From positions 1 to 46,398 of the forward strand of contig NZ_JAAVTO010000014.1 of NCBI RefSeq assembly GCF_013185065.1: a stretch of DNA of 46,398 bases. Direction: 5' to 3'. The notes beneath the pieces are model-generated. The model did not search any database. It saw only the letters and a list, made by a program, of their open reading frames with translations, and was not told the DNA's origin. Source of the DNA: Adlercreutzia sp. ZJ473 (GTDB lineage Bacteria > Actinomycetota > Coriobacteriia > Coriobacteriales > Eggerthellaceae). Shown here piece by piece: positions 1 to 7,812 of the stretch (its first letter is position 1; each line of letters opens with the position of its first letter). A program made the position numbers and the translations under genes.

Positions 1-435
1 GGAGCGAGCACGGGCACGGGCGCCGGAGCGGGCGTGGGCGCGGGTGCAGGTCGCGCGGCGGGTGCGCGCGGGCGCGACGCGCAAGCCGGCGCCGGCGTCG
101 TCACCGCGTTCGTGGGCGACGGCATCAACGACGCCCCGGCGCTCGCGGCGGCCGACATCGGCGTGGCCATGGCGTCAGGCACCGACGTGGCGCTCGACGC
201 GGGCCAGGTGGTGCTCATGCGCAACAGCCTGGGCGACCTCGTGACGGCGCTGCGCCTCTCGGCGGCCACCATGCGCAAGATCAAGCAGAACCTGTTCTGG
301 GCGCTCGTCTACAACTGCGTCATGATCCCGCTCGCGGCGGCGGGCATCCTGGCCCCGGCGCTCGCCGGCGCCGCCATGGCGTTCTCGAGCGTGAGCGTCG
401 TCAGCAACTCGCTGCTCCTCAAGCGCTTCAAGTAG
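1..435 (+). CDS. P-type metal (probably copper) ATPase, C-terminal fragment
   Basis: Only the last about 144 codons are in the window; the frame is open from base 1. The P-domain hinge motif GDGINDAPALAAADIGVAMA is present, followed by a GTDVA segment and the last two membrane helices (NLFWALVYNCVMIPLAA and a Ser-Val-rich final helix), ending in LLLKRFK. This order is typical of P1B heavy-metal pumps of the CopA type, which export Cu(+) using an aspartyl-phosphate cycle. The metal-binding CPC helix lies outside the window, so the metal is inferred. Oddity: the roughly 32 codons before VVTAFVGDG encode almost only Gly, Ala, Arg and Thr, where family members have an ordinary helix of the P domain. 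A GC-rich hairpin follows the stop. Confidence 0.85.
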   Translation, partial: GASTGTGAGAGVGAGAGRAAGARGRDAQAGAGVVTAFVGDGINDAPALAAADIGVAMASGTDVALDAGQVVLMRNSLGDLVTALRLSAATMRKIKQNLFWALVYNCVMIPLAAAGILAPALAGAAMAFSSVSVVSNSLLLKRFK

Positions 436-442
436 GGCTTGC

Positions 443-488
443 CTGCGGGGAGGGGCGCGCTCGCACGTTCGCCGCCCCTCCCCGGCAG
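443..488 (+). terminator. GC-rich hairpin after the P-type ATPase
   Basis: An 11-bp perfect stem (447-457 with 473-483, GGGGAGGGGCG) begins a few bases after the ATPase stop codon. There is no U-run, so it is either a weak intrinsic terminator or a 3'-end stabilising hairpin. Confidence 0.5.
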
Positions 489-517
489 CATGCGACACGT
501 TCTCCTCTCCAAACCGT

Positions 518-663
518 CGAGAAACACGCGATCTGATACCGATCTTCGTGTCTGAGGCATGTTGTCGCACAAAACGGCAAAACCCCATCAGGGGTTTTGC
601 CCCGTGACAGCCTAAAGGCAGCGCCTAGGACGCTCTTCGCGGTATCGGATCGCGTGTTTCTCG
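518..663. repeat. Long inverted repeat enclosing a perfect hairpin
   Basis: Arms at 518-540 and 641-663 are inverted copies of 23 nt with one mismatch. Inside lies a perfect 11-bp hairpin, 576-586 with 591-601 (GGCAAAACCCC, loop ATCA), which read on the minus strand is followed by GTTTTGTG and could terminate in that direction. A further 9-bp pair, GCGACACGT at 492-500 and its complement at 680-688, lies outside the arms. The stretch 436-832 has no convincing gene. It may be a structured leader, a mobile palindromic element or a terminator complex. Confidence 0.6.
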
Positions 664-758
664 CATGTTGGTATGCGCTGACGTGTCGCGTGATCTTCCC
701 CGGCCGCGTCCCGCGCGCCCCTCTCCGGCTGCCCGCGCGGGGCGAAACGCGCCAGTGC

Positions 759-764
759 TATACT
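759..764 (+). promoter_or_regulatory. Candidate -10 element for glmU
   Basis: TATACT stands in an otherwise very GC-rich stretch about 70 bp before the glmU start. No good -35 hexamer is visible 16-18 bp upstream, so the call rests on the -10 alone. Confidence 0.4.
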
Positions 765-832
765 TTCGCCTAATGGGCGCACCCCGTCAGGGGCCGCGCC
801 GCTCGCTTTGGTCCGCTGACGAAAGGTCTGAC

Positions 833-2206
833 ATGAACACCGCCGCTGTTGTGCTTGCCGCTGGCGCGGGCACGCGTATGAAGTCGAAGAAGCCCAAGGT
901 CGCGCACGAGATCCTGGGGAAGCCGCTCGTCCGATGGGTGGTTGACGCCGCGAAGGACGCGGGCGCCGAGCGAATCGTGAGCGTGGTGGGCCACGCGCGC
1001 GAGCAGGTGGCTCCGCTCGTGGAGGCCGACACCGAGGTGGTGGTGCAGGCCGAGCAGCGCGGCACGGCCGACGCGGTGGCGGCGTGCGAGGGCGCGCTCG
1101 CGGGCTTTGAGGGCTCGCTCGTGGTGCTCTCGGGCGACTGCCCGCTCATCACGCCCGACACCATCTCCGCGCTCGTGCGCATGCGCGACGAGAACGACGC
1201 CGCCGTGGTGGTGCTCACCATGCAGCTCGACGACCCCTTCGGCTATGGCCGCATCATCCGCGACGAGGCCGGCGAGGTGGCGCGCATCGTGGAGCAGAAG
1301 GACGCCACGCCCGAGGAGGCCGCCGTCACCGAGTGCAACTCGGGCTTCTACTGCTTCGACGCCCGCGCGCTCTTCGGCGCGCTCAAGCAGGTGAGCAGCG
1401 ACAACGCGCAAGGCGAGTTCTACCTCACCGACGTTCTGGGCATCTGCCGCGCCGAGGGCCGCCGCGTGCTGGCGCTGCCGGCGACCGACGCCGCCGAGTG
1501 CCTGGGCGTGAACTCGCGCATGCAGCTGGCCGAGGCCGCGGGCATCATGCAGCGGCGCGTCAACGCGCGGCACCTGGCGAACGGCGTGACCATGTGGGAC
1601 CCCGCGCAGGTGTGGATCGGCCCCGACGTGGAGATCGAGCGCGACGTGGAGCTTCTGCCCCAGGTCATCCTCATGGGGAAGACCTCCGTCGGCGAGGACA
1701 GCGTGATAGGTCCGAACACGCGCCTGACTGACACGCGCATCGGGCGCGGCTGCGTGGTCGACGAGACGGTGGCCGTGGAGGCGCAGGTCGACGACGGCGC
1801 CACCTGCGGCCCGCGCGCCTACCTGCGCCCGAAGGCGCACCTGTGCGAGGGCGCGAAGGCCGGCACGCACGTGGAGATCAAGAAGTCCACGGTGGGCAGG
1901 GGCTCGAAGGTGCCGCACCTGAGCTACGTGGGCGACGCCACCATCGGCGAGGGCGTGAACCTCGGCGCGGGCACCATCACCTGCAACTACGACGGCGCGA
2001 ACAAGTGGCCCACGCACATCGGCGACGGCGCGTTCGTGGGGTCCTCCACCATGCTCGTGGCGCCCGTCTCGCTTGGCGAGGGCTGCATCATCGGGGCCGG
2101 CTCGGTGATCACGAAGGACGTCTCGGCGGGGGCCCTCGGCCTCGGCCGCGCGCGCCAGACGGAGATCGCTGGCTGGGCTGACGAGAACCGCAAGGTCAAG
2201 GAGTAG
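833..2206 (+). CDS. glmU: Bifunctional UDP-GlcNAc pyrophosphorylase / GlcN-1-P acetyltransferase
   Basis: GlmU makes UDP-N-acetylglucosamine, the precursor of peptidoglycan, in two steps: acetylation of glucosamine-1-phosphate and uridylyl transfer. The 457-residue product has the usual length. The N-terminal nucleotidyltransferase domain starts with LAAGAGTRMKSKKPK (the signature loop) and has a SGDCPL metal-site strand. From about residue 250 it becomes a left-handed beta-helix of hexapeptide repeats. The acetyltransferase site is recognisable: RPKAHL, then HLSYVGD near residue 362 with the expected catalytic His, and NLGAGTITCNYDG. The ATG at 833 is chosen because the family N-terminus begins there and a GAAAGG ribosome site precedes it; the open frame extends upstream to 665 without homology. 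prs follows on the same strand. Confidence 0.96.
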   Translation: MNTAAVVLAAGAGTRMKSKKPKVAHEILGKPLVRWVVDAAKDAGAERIVSVVGHAREQVAPLVEADTEVVVQAEQRGTADAVAACEGALAGFEGSLVVLSGDCPLITPDTISALVRMRDENDAAVVVLTMQLDDPFGYGRIIRDEAGEVARIVEQKDATPEEAAVTECNSGFYCFDARALFGALKQVSSDNAQGEFYLTDVLGICRAEGRRVLALPATDAAECLGVNSRMQLAEAAGIMQRRVNARHLANGVTMWDPAQVWIGPDVEIERDVELLPQVILMGKTSVGEDSVIGPNTRLTDTRIGRGCVVDETVAVEAQVDDGATCGPRAYLRPKAHLCEGAKAGTHVEIKKSTVGRGSKVPHLSYVGDATIGEGVNLGAGTITCNYDGANKWPTHIGDGAFVGSSTMLVAPVSLGEGCIIGAGSVITKDVSAGALGLGRARQTEIAGWADENRKVKE

Positions 2207-2214
2207 CAGACGCC

Positions 2215-2410
2215 ATGGGCAGCGGCCGCGGCGACGGGCGGCCGCTGCCGCGTCGGCGGGCTCGCCAGGCCGCTGCCAGGCCGCTGCCGCGCTGGCGGGC
2301 TCGCCAGGCCGCTGCCGCGTCGGCAGCTTGCCGGGCCGCTGGCAGGCTGCTGCCGCGCTGGCGGGTCGCGTCGGCGGGTCCGCTGGCAGGCCGCAGGTCG
2401 CGGCCGCAAG
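2215..2410. repeat. Degenerate GC-rich tandem repeats between glmU and prs
   Basis: The gap 2207-2522 has no gene. Its first 200 bases are imperfect tandem copies of units such as GGCGGGCTCGCCAGGCCGCT, with GCCGCTGCCGCG and GGCGGGTC variants. Homopeptide-like open frames crossing it on both strands (Arg/Ala-rich) are low-complexity artefacts. Confidence 0.7.
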
Positions 2411-2450
2411 TATTCGGCGTTTTCAGGCGCCGGATCGCCGTGCGAGATAC

Positions 2451-2456
2451 TACAAT
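2451..2456 (+). promoter_or_regulatory. Candidate -10 element for prs
   Basis: TACAAT occurs 67 bp before the prs start, immediately after the repeat tract. No clear -35 is visible at the usual spacing. Confidence 0.45.
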
Positions 2457-2522
2457 GGTAAGTCGCATGCGCCGGGGCGGCGCGTGCTGTTTCAGCCCAT
2501 GCGAACGAAGGAGAGAGCCTTC

Positions 2523-3488
2523 ATGATGGAAACGAAAAGGCCCATGGCCGTGTTCACGGGCACGTCGAACCCCGAGCTTGCCGACAGCATCGCGAGGGAG
2601 CTGGGCGTGTCGCTGGGCAACGTCAAGCTCGAGAAGTTTGCCAACGGCGAGATCTACGCGCGCTACCAGGAGAGCGTGCGCGGCAAGGAAGTGTTCCTCA
2701 TCCAGTCGGTGTGCGCCGGCGAAGGCTACGACGTGAACGACGCGCTCATGGAGCTGCTCATCATGGCCGACGCCGCCAAGCGCGCGAGCGCCCACAACGT
2801 GTCGGCCGTCATCGCGCACTACGGCTACGCGCGCCAGGACCGCAAGGCCGCCCCGCGCGAGCCCATCACGGCGAAGCTCGTGGCCGACCTGCTCACGGCC
2901 GCCGGCGTTGACAACGTGATCACCATCGACCTGCACCAGGACGCCATCCAGGGCTTCTTCGACATCCCGGTGAACCACATGACGGCCATGACCATCTTCG
3001 TGGACTACTACAAGTCCATGGGGCTCGACACCGACGAGCTGTGCGTGGTGTCGCCTGACGTGGGGCGCGCGAAGGCCGCCAAGAAGTTCTCCACCATGCT
3101 CGACTGCGACATCGCCATCATGCACAAGGACCGCCCGAAGCACAACCAGGCCGAGATCACGGCGCTGATCGGCGACGTCACCGACAAGATCTGCGTTCTG
3201 AACGACGACATGATCGACACGGCGGGCTCGCTCGTGGCCGCGGCGGCAACGCTCAAGGCCAAGGGCGCCGCGAAGGTGTACGCCTGCGCCACGCACGGCC
3301 TGTTCAGCGGCCCGGCGTACGAGCGCATCGAGAACTCCTGCATCGAGGAGGTCGTGGTCACCAACGCCGTGCCCGTGCCGCTCGAGCGCCAGACCGGCAA
3401 GATCAAGGTGCTCTCGGTGGGCCCGCTGTTCGCCCAGACCATCAGCAACGTCTACGACAACGGCTCGGTCTCCAGCCTGTTCGAGTAG
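2523..3488 (+). CDS. prs: Ribose-phosphate pyrophosphokinase (PRPP synthetase)
   Basis: Prs transfers pyrophosphate from ATP to ribose-5-phosphate to give PRPP for purine, pyrimidine, histidine, tryptophan and NAD synthesis. The 321-residue product matches the class I length. Visible hallmarks are FANGEIYARYQESVRG (ATP/flexible region), YGYARQDRKAAPREPITAKL (catalytic flexible loop), DLHQDAIQGFF, and the ribose-5-phosphate loop DDMIDTAGSL near residue 229, where DTGGT is more usual. Start at the first of two adjacent ATGs (2523/2526), nine bases after AAGGAG at 2508-2513. glmU-prs-pth adjacency is common in Gram-positive bacteria and supports a cell-wall/nucleotide housekeeping block. Confidence 0.96.
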   Translation: MMETKRPMAVFTGTSNPELADSIARELGVSLGNVKLEKFANGEIYARYQESVRGKEVFLIQSVCAGEGYDVNDALMELLIMADAAKRASAHNVSAVIAHYGYARQDRKAAPREPITAKLVADLLTAAGVDNVITIDLHQDAIQGFFDIPVNHMTAMTIFVDYYKSMGLDTDELCVVSPDVGRAKAAKKFSTMLDCDIAIMHKDRPKHNQAEITALIGDVTDKICVLNDDMIDTAGSLVAAAATLKAKGAAKVYACATHGLFSGPAYERIENSCIEEVVVTNAVPVPLERQTGKIKVLSVGPLFAQTISNVYDNGSVSSLFE

Positions 3489-3629
3489 GCGTGCGCGCGG
3501 GGCCCCGCCGCGCGCGAGGGATGATTTGCTCGTCAACCTCGGCTTCCGCCTGGTTTCCCGAAACCGGCGGGAGCCGCGTTGCATCAGGGGCGCCAAGGGC
3601 TTCGGGGCGCCCGAGGCGTCTGGATGGAG

Positions 3630-3667
3630 GCGCGCCAGGCGGAGGGACCGCGCTGCGCCTGGCGCGC
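3630..3667 (+). promoter_or_regulatory. 12-bp perfect hairpin in the pth leader
   Basis: GCGCGCCAGGCG (3630-3641) pairs exactly with 3656-3667 across a 14-nt loop. The right arm ends 19 nt before the pth GTG and just before its AAAGGA ribosome site, so it could act as a terminator of prs read-through or affect initiation. Confidence 0.45.
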
Positions 3668-3686
3668 GAAGCTGAAAGGAAAGCAC

Positions 3687-4244
3687 GTGTATCTTATCGT
3701 TGGCCTGGGGAATCCCGGCGAGGAGTACGCGCACACGCGCCACAACGCGGGGTTCGACGCGGTGGACGCCATCGCCGAGGAGATCGGCGTGCGCTACTGG
3801 AAGACCGAGTGCGGCTCGCTCACGGGCAAGGGCGCCTACCGCGACGTCGACGTGGTGCTCGCGAAGCCCCAGAGCTTCATGAACACCTCGGGCGGGCCGG
3901 TGAAGCAGCTGATGAACGCCTACGGGGTCGGCGCCGACCACCTCGTGGTCATCCACGACGAGCTCGACATCGACCCGGGCACCATCCGCGTGAAGTTCGG
4001 CGGCGGGCACGCCGGGCACAACGGCCTGCGCTCCATCTGCGACAAGACGGGCACGCGCGACTGGTACCGCGTGCGCGTGGGCATCGGGCGCCCGCCGGGG
4101 CGCATGAACGTGGCCGACTACGTGCTCTCGCTTCCTAAGAAGGAGGCCAAGGACGACTTCGAGTACGCCGTGGGCCGCGCCGCCCAGGCCGCGCTCTTCC
4201 TGATCCAGCACGGCCTGGAGAAGGCGCAGCAGGAATTCAACTAG
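3687..4244 (+). CDS. pth: Peptidyl-tRNA hydrolase
   Basis: Pth cleaves the ester bond of peptidyl-tRNAs that drop off the ribosome and recycles the tRNA. The 185-residue length is standard. The N-terminus YLIVGLGNPGEEYAHTRHNA contains the invariant Asn and the catalytic His; further motifs are PQSFMNTSGG, HDELDIDPG with the catalytic Asp, and FGGGHAGHNGLRS. The start is GTG at 3687, because it aligns with the family start and AAAGGA lies just upstream; the frame is open back to 3579 but that part is not Pth-like. An MFS gene follows after 55 nt. Confidence 0.95.
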   Translation: MYLIVGLGNPGEEYAHTRHNAGFDAVDAIAEEIGVRYWKTECGSLTGKGAYRDVDVVLAKPQSFMNTSGGPVKQLMNAYGVGADHLVVIHDELDIDPGTIRVKFGGGHAGHNGLRSICDKTGTRDWYRVRVGIGRPPGRMNVADYVLSLPKKEAKDDFEYAVGRAAQAALFLIQHGLEKAQQEFN

Positions 4245-4299
4245 GAGGACTCCCTCGCTGCGGGCGACGAGGAAGGCTTGGTTTGAAGGGAGAGATGAC

Positions 4300-5661
4300 G
4301 TGATCAAGCTCAGCGAGAGAGGCAACACGTACGCGCTGTTCGCCATCGTGGTTCTGGGATGCGCGCTCGGGTCGCTCACCCAGACGGTCATGAACGCCAT
4401 GCTCGGCGGCGTAGGCGCCGACTTCGGCATCGACGCGAGCGTGGGCCAGTGGCTCACCACCGTCTACATGTTGGGAATCGGCATCACCGTTCCCGCCGTC
4501 ACCTTCATGGCGCAGAAGATGTGCTCGAAGGACCTGATAGCGCTTGCCCTCGGGCTGTTCGCGGCGGGCGCCGTGGTCGACTTCGTGGCCGACAGCTTCC
4601 TCGTGCTGATCCTCGGCCGCGTGCTGCAGGCGGTGGCCACGGGCATTACGCTGCCGCTCGTGCAGTCCATCGCCATGATGCGCTTCCCGGCGGGGCAGAA
4701 CGGCACGGCCATGGGCATCGCCGGCATCGCCATGGGGTTCGCGCCGAACATCGGCCCGCTCATCGGCGGCGCGCTCGTGGACTCCTGGGGCTGGCGCAGC
4801 TTCTTCGTCATCCTCGCGGTGCTGCTCGTGGTGCTCCTGGCGGCCAACGCGCTTCTGGTCGCGCGCGAGGAGGCGCCCTCGAGCAAGGCCACGCTCGAGG
4901 GCGTGTCGCTTCTGCTCTCGACGCTCGGCTTCGGCGGCCTTCTGCTGGCGTTCTCGAACGCGGCGAACATGCCGGTGGCGAATCCCGCGGTGTGGGCGCC
5001 GGCCGTCCTCGGCGCGGTGTGCCTCGTGCTGTTCGTGCGGCGCCAGAAGCTCGTGGAGCGCCCGCTCATCAGCATGCGCATCTTCGAGTCGGCTCGCTAC
5101 CGCGCGAGCTTCGCGGCGCAGTGCTGCCTGTTCGCGTCGTTCATGGGCATCACGCTCATCGTGCCGCTCCTCGTGCAGGGGCCCATGGGCCTCACGGCGC
5201 TCGAGGCCGGCATCGTGTTCATCCCCGCCACCATCTTCGCCATCATCGTGAACCCGCTCGCGGGCATCCTGACTGACAAGCTCGGCGCCCGCCCGGTGGT
5301 CATCGTGGCGGGGGTCCTCTTGACGGCGGGCGCGGCGTCCATGGCGCTCGTCGGCGTTGACACGCCGCTGTGGCTGCTCACGCTCATGCAGACCGTGCGC
5401 GGCCTGGGCGTGAGCGCGCTCATCGGGCCTCTGAACTCGTGGGGCATGGCGGGCCTGCCGCGGGAGATCACCATGGACGCGAGCGCGTTCGTGGCCTGCG
5501 TGCGCCAGGCGTGCGCGTCTTTGGGCACGGCCGTCATGGTGCTCGTGATCGCCGCGGTGTCCCTCACCGCGCCGGGCGCCCTGGGATACCAGCTGGCGTT
5601 CGCGCTCTCGGCGGCGCTCTCCGTCTGCGTTCTGGCGTGCGCCGTGTGGAAGGTGCGGTAG
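4300..5661 (+). CDS. MFS transporter, DHA2 drug-exporter type
   Basis: The 453-residue integral membrane protein has the repeated hydrophobic segments of a 12-14 helix major facilitator. Family features are the start ALFAIVVLGCALGSLTQTVM followed by IDASVGQWLTTVYMLG, as in EmrB/QacA-like proton-drug antiporters, and a GRVLQAVATGITLPLVQS helix resembling motif C. The second half carries DKLGARPVV, the loop between helices. Substrate cannot be told. It starts at GTG 4300 after a GGGAGAG ribosome site, 55 nt downstream of pth, and the next gene begins 3 nt after its stop, so it is probably cotranscribed with the ABC-F gene. Confidence 0.88.
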   Translation: MIKLSERGNTYALFAIVVLGCALGSLTQTVMNAMLGGVGADFGIDASVGQWLTTVYMLGIGITVPAVTFMAQKMCSKDLIALALGLFAAGAVVDFVADSFLVLILGRVLQAVATGITLPLVQSIAMMRFPAGQNGTAMGIAGIAMGFAPNIGPLIGGALVDSWGWRSFFVILAVLLVVLLAANALLVAREEAPSSKATLEGVSLLLSTLGFGGLLLAFSNAANMPVANPAVWAPAVLGAVCLVLFVRRQKLVERPLISMRIFESARYRASFAAQCCLFASFMGITLIVPLLVQGPMGLTALEAGIVFIPATIFAIIVNPLAGILTDKLGARPVVIVAGVLLTAGAASMALVGVDTPLWLLTLMQTVRGLGVSALIGPLNSWGMAGLPREITMDASAFVACVRQACASLGTAVMVLVIAAVSLTAPGALGYQLAFALSAALSVCVLACAVWKVR

Positions 5662-5664
5662 CGC

Positions 5665-7632
5665 ATGGCGTTTCTGCTGGGATGTGAGAAGGTCGGCGTC
5701 GAGTTCCCGACCAAGACCGTGTTCGAGGGCGTGTCGCTCGGCGTGGAGGCGGGCGATCGCATCGGCATCGTGGGGCGCAACGGCGACGGCAAGTCGACGC
5801 TGCTGAGGCTTCTGGCAGGCGAGGTGGAGGTGGACGCGGGGCGCGTGATCCGCACGCGCGGCGTGAGCGTGGGCGTGCTGGGGCAGGCCGACGAGCTCGA
5901 CGACGCGTCGACGGTGGAGCATGCGGTCGTGGGCAGCCGCCCCGCGTACGAGTGGGCCGGCGACGTGCGCGTGCGCGACGTCTTGTCCGGGCTGCTCGAT
6001 GACGTCGACTGGCACGCGCGCATCGGCGAGCTCTCGGGCGGGCAGCGCCGCCGCGTGGACTTGGCGCGCCTGCTCGTGGGAGAGTGGGACGTGCTCATGC
6101 TCGACGAGCCCACGAACCACCTGGACGTGCGCGCCATCACGTGGCTCGCGCGGCACCTGAAGGCGCGCTGGCGGCCCGGCTGCGGCGCGCTTCTGGTGGT
6201 CACGCACGACCGCTGGTTCCTCGACGAGGTGTGCCTGCGCATGTGGGAGGTGCACGACCGCGTGATCGAGCCGTTCGAGGGCGGCTTCTCAGCCTACATC
6301 ATGCAGCGCGTCGAGCGCGACCGCCTGGCCGACCTCGCCGAGCAGAAGCGCAGAAACCAGCTGCGCCGCGAGCTCGCGTGGCTCTCGCGCGGCGCGCGGG
6401 CGCGCGCCACCAAGCCGAAGTTCCACGTGGCGGCGGCGCGCGAGCTCATCGCCGACGTGCCCGAGCTGCGCAACCCCCTCGAGCTCAAGCGCATGGCCAT
6501 GGCGCGCCTCGGCAAGCAGGTGGTCGACCTGGAGCGCGTGAGCGTGCAGTTCGGCGACCGCGTGGTGCTCGACGACGTGTCGTGGATCATCGGCCCGGGC
6601 GACCGCATCGGCATCGTGGGCGGCAACGGCATCGGCAAGACCACGCTCCTGCGCGTGGTCCAGGGGGCGCTCGCCCCCACGCGCGGGCGCGTGAAGATCG
6701 GCGCCACGGTGCGCTTCGCCGTGCTCTCGCAGCACCTGAGCGAGCTCACGCGGTTCGGCGACGACCGCGTGCGCCAGGTGATCGGCCGCTATACGCGCCG
6801 CACCATGCTCGACGGGCGCGAGATGACGCCCGGGCAGCTGCTCGAGCGCCTGGGCTTCTCCGCCGCTGACCAGAACGAGCCGGTGTGCGACTTGTCGGGC
6901 GGGCAGAAGCGCCGGCTCGCGCTCATGCTCATCCTGCTCGACGAGCCCAACGTGCTCATCCTCGACGAGCCGGGCAACGACCTCGACACCGACATGCTGG
7001 CTGCCGTGGAGGACCTGCTCGACGGCTGGCCGGGCACGCTGCTTCTAGTCACGCACGATCGCTACCTCATGGAGCGCGTGACCGACGACCAGTTCGCCAT
7101 CTTGGACGGCAAGGTGCGCCACCTGCCCGGCGGCGTGGACGAGTACCTGAGGCTGGTGGGGGAGGAGGACAGGGCGCCGCATGCGGGGGCTGGCGCTGGC
7201 GTGAGCTCTGGCGTTGGGGGGCGCGGGGCCTCCGCCTCCGGGCGAGCTCAGGGCAGGGACTCTGACTCTCCAAGGAGCGTCGCCTCCGGGCGTGCTCACC
7301 AAGCGAGTTCCGCACGAGCCGGAAGCGCCGGTGGCGCTTCCGTGCGAGCAGGACTGTCCGAGCGACTGAGCTCGCCCGGAGGCGACGCGGACGCCGCCCC
7401 TAGGCTCTCGGGGGGCGAGCAGCGGCGGCTGCGCAAGCTCATGGCCTCCAACGAGAAGAAGGCCGACACGCTGCGCGGCAAGATCGAGGCCAAGCGCGCC
7501 GAGATGACGACGGCCGACCCGTCCGACTACCTGGCGCTCACGGCCATCCAGGAGGAGATCGCCGCCTTCGAGTCCCAGATCGAGGAGCTTGAGCTCGAGT
7601 GGCTCGAAGCTGCGGAGGCGCTGGGGGAGTGA
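5665..7632 (+). CDS. ABC-F family ATPase (Uup/Ettα-like), with in-frame palindromic insert
   Basis: The 655-residue protein has two ABC ATPase domains and no membrane segments, as in ABC-F proteins that act on ribosomes. Domain 1: Walker A GRNGDGKST (37-45), LSGGQRRRVDLARLL, Walker B LMLDEPTNHLD (about 143). An arginine-rich linker with FSAYIMQRVERDRL follows. Domain 2: GGNGIGKTT (about 318), LSGGQKRRLALMLILLDEPN (about 409) and LILDEPGNDLD (about 431), where DEPT is usual, so Thr is replaced by Gly. Residues about 507-578 are Gly/Ala/Ser/Arg-rich and coincide with a palindromic DNA element; after it a Glu/Lys-rich coiled coil (about 580-655) forms a Uup-like C-terminus. The ATG overlaps the MFS 3' region by proximity (3-nt gap). 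Role in translation or antibiotic protection is inferred from family. Confidence 0.9.
   Translation: MAFLLGCEKVGVEFPTKTVFEGVSLGVEAGDRIGIVGRNGDGKSTLLRLLAGEVEVDAGRVIRTRGVSVGVLGQADELDDASTVEHAVVGSRPAYEWAGDVRVRDVLSGLLDDVDWHARIGELSGGQRRRVDLARLLVGEWDVLMLDEPTNHLDVRAITWLARHLKARWRPGCGALLVVTHDRWFLDEVCLRMWEVHDRVIEPFEGGFSAYIMQRVERDRLADLAEQKRRNQLRRELAWLSRGARARATKPKFHVAAARELIADVPELRNPLELKRMAMARLGKQVVDLERVSVQFGDRVVLDDVSWIIGPGDRIGIVGGNGIGKTTLLRVVQGALAPTRGRVKIGATVRFAVLSQHLSELTRFGDDRVRQVIGRYTRRTMLDGREMTPGQLLERLGFSAADQNEPVCDLSGGQKRRLALMLILLDEPNVLILDEPGNDLDTDMLAAVEDLLDGWPGTLLLVTHDRYLMERVTDDQFAILDGKVRHLPGGVDEYLRLVGEEDRAPHAGAGAGVSSGVGGRGASASGRAQGRDSDSPRSVASGRAHQASSARAGSAGGASVRAGLSERLSSPGGDADAAPRLSGGEQRRLRKLMASNEKKADTLRGKIEAKRAEMTTADPSDYLALTAIQEEIAAFESQIEELELEWLEAAEALGE
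7234..7386. repeat. Palindromic element inside the ABC-F coding region
   Basis: 18 nt at 7234-7251 (GCCTCCGGGCGAGCTCAG) recur as an exact inverted copy at 7366-7383. A second direct copy of the core GCCTCCGGGCG sits at 7282-7292, and its 14-nt extension (7279-7292) is also exactly inverted at 7373-7386. At the centre is a perfect hairpin, GGAAGCGCC (7321-7329), loop GGT, and its complement (7333-7341). The block stays in frame and encodes low-complexity Ser/Gly/Ala/Arg. Confidence 0.75.
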
Positions 7633-7667
7633 GGGCTCCGCTTGCGTGCGCGGGACGAGCGGAGCGG

Positions 7668-7792
7668 GCCGGCGCCGCAAAGCGCTGACGTGCGCACGGC
7701 GGATGCTCTTGCGCTTGCCTTCGCGTATGAAGCACGCTCAGCCGCTCGGCATGTCCGCCGCACGCACGTCAGCGCTTTGCGCCGGCTTTTTT
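7668..7792 (+). terminator. Long hairpin with T-run between the ABC-F gene and yigZ
   Basis: The left arm 7668-7706 and right arm 7749-7786 are near-complete inverted copies: GCAAAGCGCTGACGTGCG in the left arm pairs exactly, the outer GCCGGC ends pair with a 3-nt bulge, and the inner GGCGGA.GC part pairs with a few mismatches. Six T residues (7787-7792) follow the stem directly, as in an intrinsic terminator. The 42-nt loop is unusually long. Confidence 0.65.
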
Positions 7793-7812
7793 GCCGAAGG
7801 GAGGGTTACTGC

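Noticed and set aside
436-832. Riboswitch or glmS-type ribozyme upstream of glmU
   Set aside because: The hairpins do not match any class I recognise; glmU is not a usual target.
2211-2526. Arg/Ala-rich ORF between glmU and prs
   Set aside because: It is translated tandem GC repeat with no homology and continues into the prs leader.
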